From positions 153,995-217,994 of the forward strand of contig JAIXKI010000024.1 of assembly GCA_026936105.1 (NCBI GenBank): a stretch of DNA of 64,000 nucleotides, given 5' to 3'. The DNA is from Chitinophagales bacterium. GTDB taxonomy: Bacteria; Bacteroidota; Bacteroidia; Chitinophagales; Chitinophagaceae. Positions 58,126-64,000 of the stretch are shown in pieces. Position numbers and translations under genes: made by a program. The notes under the pieces are model-generated. The model saw only the letters and a program-made list of their open reading frames with translations, ran no database searches and had not been told where the DNA came from. Position 1 is the first letter of the stretch; every line of letters starts with the position of its first letter.

Positions 58126-58416
58126 TTATTTTTTAATCACTTTTGGTACTTTAAAAAATTGATCATCATGCAGGGGGGCATTTTTCAGTGCTTCTTCCCG
58201 GCTTATTGAACCTTTTACTTCATCTTCTCTTAACACATTCACTTCATCGCTCATGTGCAATAAAGGCTCCACACCTTCCAGGTCGAGTTCATTCAATTTT
58301 TCTACAAACCCTATCATTTTCTGCAGATCTCTTTTGATCTCTTCTTTTTCGGCATCTTCAAATTTCAGCTTCGCCAGGTTTGCCAGTTTTTCGATCAATG
58401 CATCGTTCACTTCCAT
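58126..58416 (-). CDS. gatC: Aspartyl/glutamyl-tRNA amidotransferase subunit C
   Basis: The ATG at 58416 gives 96 residues (MEVNDALIEKLANLAKLKF). The frame continues to 58458 but without family sequence. 'DLQKMIGFVEKLNELDLEGVEPLLHM' and the final 'DDQFFKVPKVIKK' are GatC signatures. It stabilises the GatA-GatB amidotransferase that makes Gln-tRNA and/or Asn-tRNA. gatA and gatB are elsewhere. Confidence 0.93.
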   Translation of the reverse strand: MEVNDALIEKLANLAKLKFEDAEKEEIKRDLQKMIGFVEKLNELDLEGVEPLLHMSDEVNVLREDEVKGSISREEALKNAPLHDDQFFKVPKVIKK

Positions 58417-58420
58417 TGCA

Positions 58421-58428
58421 CAAATATA
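58421..58428 (-). promoter_or_regulatory. Possible -7 box for gatC
   Basis: TATATTTG on the minus strand is a perfect TAnnTTTG. A TTTG lies 27 bases upstream, which is too far for the usual spacing. It is only 4 bases from the gatC ATG, so transcripts would be almost leaderless. Confidence 0.3.
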
Positions 58429-58555
58429 GCTCATTGGGTCAGGAGTAACGGACGGCAAACAAGAAGCATGGTGCTTTGAACAGGTATTTTTGATAAGCGG
58501 TCATATACGGTATCCGGCACTAAAGGCTGACGACTATTTTGTTATCTTCGCCCGG

Positions 58556-59581
58556 ATGGAAAAAGAGAAAGAAACCCGGCCTGAAGGCAGGCAGATAGTT
58601 ATGAGTGGCATCAGGCCTACAGGATACCTGCATCTTGGAAACTACTTTGGAGCCCTGCGCAATTATGTGCGCATGCAGGAGCAGTATGATTGTTATTTCA
58701 TGGTGGCCGACTGGCATTCACTGACAACGCATCCTGATACCAAAGAGTTAAAAAACAGTGTGCTTCGTGTTTTGGCAGAAAATATTGCCGCGGGAATAGA
58801 CCCTTCCAAAGCCTGCCTGTATGTACAAAGCCGTATTCCCGAGATAGCAGAACTGTACCTGATCCTGAATATGCTGGCCTATAAAGGCGAATTGGAAAAG
58901 ACCAGTACGTTCAAAGAAAAGGTAAGGTTACAGCCCGAAAATGTGAATGCCGGATTGCTGACCTACCCGGTATTGCAGGCAGCAGATATTCTGATTCACC
59001 GGGCCCGATATGTTCCCGTTGGAAAAGATCAGCAACAACACCTGGAGATGGCCCGCAATTTTGCCCAGCGATTCAATCACCGTTATGGCGATCTGTTTCA
59101 GGAACCGGAAGCATTCAATTTCGGAGAAGAGCTGGTGAAAGTTCCCAGCCTGGACGGCGCCGGCAAAATGAGTAAGAGCGAGAATCAGTTTGCTACATTA
59201 TATCTGGCAGATGATGATGACCTGATCCGTAAAAAAGTGATGAAGGCAAAAACGGATACAGGCCCTACGGTGAAAAATTCTGCAAAACCACCTGAGATCG
59301 AAAATATTTTTCAGTTGATGAGCCTGGTCAGTACAGAAGATACGGTGAAAAAATTTGATGAAGATTATGGGAACTGCACTATCCGTTATGGAGATCTGAA
59401 GAAGCAGCTGGCAGAAGATATGGTGAAATTCATTTCGCCCATCAGGGAAAAAGCGGAAAACATTTATCATGACACCGCATTCCTGGCACAGGTGGTGGAG
59501 CAGGGCACAGAGAAAGCCCGTAAGAGCGCCAAAGCCACTATTGAGCTGGTACGGCAGAGGATGGAATTTAATTATTTTTAA
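58556..59581 (+). CDS. trpS: Tryptophanyl-tRNA synthetase
   Basis: The ATG at 58556 gives 341 residues. The first ATP motif is GIRPTGYLHLGNY (HIGH-like HLGN) and the second is KMSKSEN (KMSKS), both intact. Tryptophan pocket segments 'YPVLQAADILIH' and 'VGKDQQQHLEMARNFAQRFN' are present. It charges tRNA-Trp. It is divergent from gatC. An open frame upstream to 58490 is not conserved. Confidence 0.95.
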   Translation: MEKEKETRPEGRQIVMSGIRPTGYLHLGNYFGALRNYVRMQEQYDCYFMVADWHSLTTHPDTKELKNSVLRVLAENIAAGIDPSKACLYVQSRIPEIAELYLILNMLAYKGELEKTSTFKEKVRLQPENVNAGLLTYPVLQAADILIHRARYVPVGKDQQQHLEMARNFAQRFNHRYGDLFQEPEAFNFGEELVKVPSLDGAGKMSKSENQFATLYLADDDDLIRKKVMKAKTDTGPTVKNSAKPPEIENIFQLMSLVSTEDTVKKFDEDYGNCTIRYGDLKKQLAEDMVKFISPIREKAENIYHDTAFLAQVVEQGTEKARKSAKATIELVRQRMEFNYF

Positions 59582-59703
59582 AAGAGCTTCATTATTGGCG
59601 CATAAAAAATATTTTTATCGTCAGGCCTATATTTTAATTACTTTAGACATTCGAGATTTTAAACCGGACCGGTGGTCTATCACAGGATTTTTTAATTTAC
59701 AAT

Positions 59704-60339
59704 ATGGCAAAAGCTAAGAAACCGAAACATATTGCGGTGGCGGGTAATATTGGCGCAGGAAAGACCACGCTGACCGAGATGCTTAGCAAGCAATATAAAT
59801 GGATCCCTCATTTTGAGGATGTGGATCATAATCCTTATTTGATGGATTTTTATGAAGACATGCCCCGCTGGAGCTTTAATCTCCAGATTTATTTTCTGAA
59901 CAGCAGGTTGAAACAATTGGTGGAGATACAGAAGGGCACGGAGACCGTGATCCAGGACAGAACGATATATGAAGATGCCAACATCTTTGCTCCCAATTTG
60001 CATGATATGGGACTGATGAGCAAAAGGGATTTTGACAATTATTATCATTTCTTTCAGACTTTGAAGACAATGATCAAGCCGCCGGATCTGTTAATATACC
60101 TGAATGCTTCAGTGCCGACATTGGTTGGCAATATTCAAAAAAGGGGAAGAGAGTATGAAGAAAACATCAGGCTTGATTATCTTAAAAAACTGAACGAGTT
60201 TTATAATAAATGGATTGAGAGCTACAAAGAAGGCCCGCTTTTGGTGATTGATGTGGATAAGAACCGGTTCCCGGAAAATGAAGAGCATTTCGGCGAGATC
60301 ATTCAGAAAGTGGACGCTCAATTGTATGGATTGTTTTAG
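59704..60339 (+). CDS. Deoxynucleoside kinase
   Basis: The 211 residues carry P-loop GNIGAGKTT (about 15-23), 'DRTIYEDANIFAPNL' in place of the ERS motif and the C-terminal lid 'RGREYEENIRLDYLKKLNEFY'. This fits the dCK/dGK/TK2-like family, with substrate probably a deoxypurine or deoxypyrimidine nucleoside for salvage. The specificity cannot be read from sequence. The next gene begins 3 bases after its stop. Confidence 0.88.
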   Translation: MAKAKKPKHIAVAGNIGAGKTTLTEMLSKQYKWIPHFEDVDHNPYLMDFYEDMPRWSFNLQIYFLNSRLKQLVEIQKGTETVIQDRTIYEDANIFAPNLHDMGLMSKRDFDNYYHFFQTLKTMIKPPDLLIYLNASVPTLVGNIQKRGREYEENIRLDYLKKLNEFYNKWIESYKEGPLLVIDVDKNRFPENEEHFGEIIQKVDAQLYGLF

Positions 60340-60342
60340 TGT

Positions 60343-60933
60343 ATGAGAACTTTATTTCTGGTCATAGCATTAATGACCGGATTAACTTCCGGTGCGCAAA
60401 CATTGAAAGATGCTCTTTTCGGCGGGAAGCTGAAATCCGACACAGGCATGGTATTAAAAAAAGGGGATAGCCTTCAGTTGCTCCCCGATTCATTGGTAAA
60501 GAAAAGAGCCGATTCACTGAAAGCGGCTGCTGTAAAAGTTACTCAGTCTGAAAAAACGAAAGTATCAGTTCAGGCTACAGATTCAACATCCGCTGCAACT
60601 GTCGAAGAAACCGAAAGTGCTCCGAAGACCAACGATCAGATCTGGAAGCAATTCATTGATGAGTACAGTAAAGAAATAGAAACAGCAGTGATTCCTTCCA
60701 AAAAAATTAAAAAAGGAACTTACACTTTATATATAGATTATGCAATCGAAACCGACGGATCGGTGAGTACCGTCAATATCATTTGTGTGCCTGAAAATTC
60801 TTATCTGGTAGAGCAAATAAAGACCCGTATGATGGCCAACACTCCTCAGCTCCATCCGGTTTTGATGAGCAATGGCAAACCCCGCAGGGCATTGAAAAAA
60901 CAGCTCCTGAAATTTGAAAAAGGCGCAGATTGA
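60343..60933 (+). CDS. Exported protein of unknown function with TonB-C-like end
   Basis: The 196 residues have a signal peptide ending TSGAQ. A Lys/Ser/Thr-rich linker (about 40-90) leads to a compact C-terminal domain, 'GTYTLYIDYAIETDGSVSTVNIICVPENSYLVEQIKTRM'. Strand order and length recall the C-terminal domain of TonB-like proteins, but no TonB motif is certain. It starts 3 bases after the kinase gene and is convergent with the DUF922 gene, 9 bases apart. Confidence 0.7.
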   Translation: MRTLFLVIALMTGLTSGAQTLKDALFGGKLKSDTGMVLKKGDSLQLLPDSLVKKRADSLKAAAVKVTQSEKTKVSVQATDSTSAATVEETESAPKTNDQIWKQFIDEYSKEIETAVIPSKKIKKGTYTLYIDYAIETDGSVSTVNIICVPENSYLVEQIKTRMMANTPQLHPVLMSNGKPRRALKKQLLKFEKGAD

Positions 60934-60942
60934 GCACATCTT

Positions 60943-61494
60943 TCATGAAGAATAGTTCGCATATACCTTTAGTTCATTCAGCATCACGTCTATCTTTTTC
61001 AGCCATTCACGCTGCTTCTCTTTATCACGGCTGAAATCGGTTTCCCGGTCATATTGTCTTTGCATCTCATCTTTTTCTTTCAGTACATCATCATAGATCT
61101 TATCAACGTCCTTCTCCACTGTATTGCGGTTAAACCTGTATTCTCTTAAAGCTTTAAAAAGTTTCCTTGCATAGATCTCAGTTATATCGAAATGACCCTG
61201 CTCATGTTTCAACACATGGTCATCCTGTACACGGACCCATGACTTGTTTTTGATGAACCCTGAACTGATCGTATAACTGAAACTTTTATCGGTATAGCTG
61301 TTCTGAATGCCAATGTAAGTGGAGGTGATGGCTGCCGCACCATTGGAAGGGTCAGGCTTTGCTAGGTAATCTTTCCAGGCAAGCTTCCTGTCCGCACTCC
61401 ATTTGACGACATCTCCTTTTTGATATTGGGCACTGAGAAATAAAGGAAGAAAGAATGTACAGAGAAACAGATACTTTCTTAAGTTTTTCATCAT
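60943..61494 (-). CDS. DUF922-like exported zinc protease
   Basis: The 183 residues carry a signal peptide ending FLSAQ. 'WSADRKLAWKDYLAKPDPSNGAAA' and the zinc motif HEQGH (HExxH, in LKHEQGHFDI near residue 97) match the DUF922 family of predicted secreted Zn-dependent proteases. A lysine/arginine-rich helical tail follows. The substrate is unknown. It is convergent with the preceding gene, 9 bases from it. Confidence 0.85.
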   Translation of the reverse strand: MMKNLRKYLFLCTFFLPLFLSAQYQKGDVVKWSADRKLAWKDYLAKPDPSNGAAAITSTYIGIQNSYTDKSFSYTISSGFIKNKSWVRVQDDHVLKHEQGHFDITEIYARKLFKALREYRFNRNTVEKDVDKIYDDVLKEKDEMQRQYDRETDFSRDKEKQREWLKKIDVMLNELKVYANYSS

Positions 61495-61552
61495 TTATTG
61501 ATAACGGGAAGCGAAGTGAAAAATTTTAAAAGAAATATTAAAAGGATCCGGT

Positions 61553-61588
61553 GTAAACAAAAACTCCTTCGCATTTTGTGAAGGAGTT
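61553..61588 (-). terminator. Rho-independent terminator of pckA
   Basis: AACTCCTTC (61562-61570) pairs with GAAGGAGTT (61580-61588). On the minus strand the stem is followed by TTTGTTTAC. It lies about 28 bases after the pckA stop at 61616. Confidence 0.85.
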
Positions 61589-61615
61589 CCTTTATAAAAT
61601 TTTTTACAATCTGCT

Positions 61616-63220
61616 TCAGGGCTTTGGCGCTGCTTCAAGAACATCTTTTCCTACACCCTCAGCATATTTTTCAAAATTCTTTATGAATAATCCGGCAAGA
61701 TATTTTGCTTTTTCATCGTAAGCGTTTTTATCTGTCCACGTATTTCTCGGATTCAGTACCTCAGATGGTACGCCGGGACATTCTTTTGGAATGGCCACTC
61801 CAAAAACAGGGTGATCCTCATAAGCAACATTATCCAGCTTGCCTTCCAGGGCAGCTGTGATCATGGCTCTGGTATAACCCAGCTTCATGCGGTTTCCCAC
61901 TCCGTAAGGGCCGCCGGTCCATCCTGTATTCACCAACCACACATTTACTTTATGTTTTACCATCTTTTCTCCCAGCATCTCTGCATACTTTCCAGGATGA
62001 AGAGGAAGGAAGGGAGCTCCGAAGCAAGCGCTGAATGTCGGCTTCGGTTCGGTGATGCCAACTTCAGTTCCGGCCACTTTTGCCGTATATCCCGATATAA
62101 ATTGATACATGGCCTGTCCGGCAGACAACCTTGATATGGGAGGCAACACCCCGAATGCATCGCAGGTGAGAAAGAAAATATTTTTTGGAAGCCCGCCAAT
62201 GGAAGGCTCCTGGGCATTACTGATAAAATACAATGGGTACGATACCCTGGTGTTCTCTGTGATCGAAGTGTCATCAAAATTCAACTTGTTTGTGCCGGGG
62301 TAAAAAACCATATTTTCCACCAATGCACCTGGACGGATGGCACGGTAGATCTCCGGCTCGTGTTCCTCCGAAAGGTGAATGGTCTTTGCATAACATCCCC
62401 CTTCGAAGTTGAAAACATTGTCATCTGTCCAGGCATGCTCATCATCACCGATAAGGTTTCTGTCGGGGTCGGCGCTTAAAGTGGTCTTGCCGGTTCCGCT
62501 CAGGCCGAAGAAAATAGCTGTGTCACCTTTTTTTCCGATGTTGGCGCTGCAGTGCATGCTCAGCACATTCTTGTCATGAGGCAGAATGAAATTCAGAATT
62601 CCGAATATACCTTTCTTCATTTCACCGGTGTATCCGCTTCCGGCGATCAAAATCATCCTGTGTTTAAAAGAAACGAGTGTTACATTTTCCTGCCGGATGC
62701 CGCATTCTTTCGGATCCAGGTTCAGGCCAGGTGCGCTGATCACATGCCAGTCCGGTTTGAAATTATCCAGCTCTTCCGGTTTCGGACGCAGGAACATATT
62801 ATACATAAAAAGATTGTTCCATGGCTTTTCATTGATAGTCCTTACATTCAGTCTGTACCGCGGATCGGCACAGGCATAGCAATCGCGGACCCATAATTCC
62901 TTACGTTCGGCCAGGTAGTTGGTGATCTTTTTAAAAATGATGTCGAAATAATGCGGCTCTATCGGAATATTGATGTCATTCCAGTTTACACTGTTTTCGG
63001 TGATCTCGTCCTTCACGGTGAACTTGTCTTTGGGTGATCTTCCGGTGAACTTCCCGGTCCTTATCACCAGGGCGCCTGTCTCATTCAAAACCCCTTCACC
63101 GATGCGTAGCGAGTCCTGCACTAATTCTTCAGGAGTTGATTGATAGTGTATCGAATCCGTATTCTTTAATCCTAGGTTTAAAAGGCTTTGTTTTGAAAGA
63201 GTAGTGGTTGGCACAGACAT
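61616..63220 (-). CDS. pckA: Phosphoenolpyruvate carboxykinase (ATP)
   Basis: The ATG at 63220 gives 534 residues (MSVPTTTLSKQSL). The frame runs 13 codons further but only into the promoter region. It contains the 'RTGKFTGRSPKDKF' substrate loop, kinase-1a P-loop GLSGTGKTT, metal site 'LIGDDEHAW' and 'NTGWTGGPYGVGNRM'. It converts oxaloacetate and ATP to phosphoenolpyruvate for gluconeogenesis. Length and motifs are complete, with a promoter and a terminator both visible. Confidence 0.96.
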   Translation of the reverse strand: MSVPTTTLSKQSLLNLGLKNTDSIHYQSTPEELVQDSLRIGEGVLNETGALVIRTGKFTGRSPKDKFTVKDEITENSVNWNDINIPIEPHYFDIIFKKITNYLAERKELWVRDCYACADPRYRLNVRTINEKPWNNLFMYNMFLRPKPEELDNFKPDWHVISAPGLNLDPKECGIRQENVTLVSFKHRMILIAGSGYTGEMKKGIFGILNFILPHDKNVLSMHCSANIGKKGDTAIFFGLSGTGKTTLSADPDRNLIGDDEHAWTDDNVFNFEGGCYAKTIHLSEEHEPEIYRAIRPGALVENMVFYPGTNKLNFDDTSITENTRVSYPLYFISNAQEPSIGGLPKNIFFLTCDAFGVLPPISRLSAGQAMYQFISGYTAKVAGTEVGITEPKPTFSACFGAPFLPLHPGKYAEMLGEKMVKHKVNVWLVNTGWTGGPYGVGNRMKLGYTRAMITAALEGKLDNVAYEDHPVFGVAIPKECPGVPSEVLNPRNTWTDKNAYDEKAKYLAGLFIKNFEKYAEGVGKDVLEAAPKP

Positions 63221-63244
63221 ATAGGAGCTGAAATTTGGTTGGCG

Positions 63245-63276
63245 CAAAAGTAAACACAAAGCTTCTTTTATGCAAA
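63245..63276 (-). promoter_or_regulatory. Bacteroidota-type promoter of pckA
   Basis: On the minus strand TTTG (63276-63273), a 20-base spacer and TACTTTTG (63252-63245). The -7 box matches consensus. The implied start near 63238 leaves an 18-base leader and supports ATG 63220. Confidence 0.7.
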
Positions 63277-63477
63277 CAAGTGTTAGTTTTGATAATAAAT
63301 TTATGGTTAATGGTTCCTGTTACGTTCTGCTTTTGTGCCGGAAATCGAGAAAAAACTACCTTTAACTGCAGGCAGAATATTTTGAGAACTAATTATTTCT
63401 GTACTTAAAAATTTATGGAAAGAAAAAACATGTTAAGCCTTTAGCGTGTTATTATTCATCATAAAAAGATCAGATCA

Positions 63478-64000
63478 ATGAAATATCAACCGGTATTCCC
63501 CGAGCTTTTTACCAAAAACAGGGAACGCTTTGTAAGAAGCATGCAAAGAAATTCCATAGCTATTTTTGTCAGCAATGATGAAATGCCAATGAATGGCGAT
63601 GCCTTATATCCGTTCAAACAGAACAGCGATCTATTCTGGCTGAGTGGCATCACTCAGGAAGACAGCATGGTCATTCTTTTTCCGGATAACCCCGATCCCA
63701 AATACAGGGAAGTGCTGGTATTGGTGAGGCCCAATGAACTCAAGGAAAAATGGGATGGTAAAAGATTGCGCAGCAATGAAGGACAGGCAATGAGCGGGAT
63801 CAAAACCATTGTATGGCTGGACAGTATTGAAGCTTTGTTGCAGACGTGGATCCATCTGGCCGATACCATTTACCTGGATACAAATGAGAATGACCGTAAG
63901 TCGAGCTGGCTGCAAACAAGGGAATACCGTTTTGTAGAAGAAATGAAAACCCGCTATCCCCTGCATAACTATCAGAGAACGGCTAAGATCATGAAAGAAC
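63478..64000 (+). CDS. Xaa-Pro aminopeptidase (PepP-like), 5' part only
   Basis: The ATG at 63478 opens a frame that runs off the window end; 174 codons are visible. The start MKYQPVFPELFTKNRERFVRS and 'GDALYPFKQNSDLFWLSGI' belong to the aminopeptidase P N-terminal domain. The metal-binding pita-bread domain is beyond the window. It removes N-terminal residues ahead of proline. It is divergent from pckA. Confidence 0.88.
   Translation, partial: MKYQPVFPELFTKNRERFVRSMQRNSIAIFVSNDEMPMNGDALYPFKQNSDLFWLSGITQEDSMVILFPDNPDPKYREVLVLVRPNELKEKWDGKRLRSNEGQAMSGIKTIVWLDSIEALLQTWIHLADTIYLDTNENDRKSSWLQTREYRFVEEMKTRYPLHNYQRTAKIMKE

Overview
The window looks like a chromosomal segment of a Bacteroidota bacterium, most likely a member of the Chitinophagia. 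The evidence is two type IX secretion (T9SS) sorting tails, a PKD adhesin paired with a PorP/SprF-like protein, lipoprotein and 'AQ'-ended signal peptides, almost no Shine-Dalgarno signals, and several promoters of the Bacteroidota form TTTG-N19/20-TAnnTTTG. No rRNA, tRNA, phage genes, insertion sequence or CRISPR array was found.

Region 1 (1-32.6 kb) is mostly housekeeping and envelope genes. It starts with the 3' part of a T9SS-exported Ig-like protein. A tandem array of palindromic, MITE-like repeats follows. Next come a periplasmic binding protein, guaA, a GIN-domain lipoprotein, and the divergent pair pbpC / alpha-2-macroglobulin. Then come grpE-dnaJ, an RlmI-type methyltransferase, a tiny protein that is only a signal peptide plus a T9SS tail, and the PKD adhesin/SprF pair. 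The segment ends with a DinB-like protein, a YitT membrane protein, the Nif3/zinc-ribbon pair, recN, fabI, a DUF2795-like protein and a lolD-like ABC ATPase.

Region 2 (32.9-56.7 kb, all on the minus strand) is the unusual part. It holds two paralogous copies of one locus in the same gene order: propeller-sensor histidine kinase, NarL-type response regulator, OmpA-family protein with a central LamG-like region, a ~405-residue exported protein of unknown family (called here family A), and a ~630-residue exported protein of unknown family (family B). Copy 1 (42.6-32.9 kb) ends with two more small exported proteins. Copy 2 (56.7-42.8 kb) continues with a gene that fuses a family A front to a family B back, a coiled-coil exported protein, a beta-lactamase-fold hydrolase and a small beta-rich protein. 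Several secreted members share a C-terminal motif (FGNW...SPxIEN...IDWxKLN). I infer a two-component-controlled system of exported envelope proteins whose function is unknown. Six genes here carry frameshifts, mostly in homopolymers and often inside the signal-peptide codons. None was seen in the rest of the window.

Region 3 (56.7-64 kb) returns to housekeeping genes: cobalamin adenosyltransferase, a MacB-like ATPase, gatC, trpS, deoxynucleoside kinase, a periplasmic protein, a DUF922-like protease, pckA and the start of an Xaa-Pro aminopeptidase.
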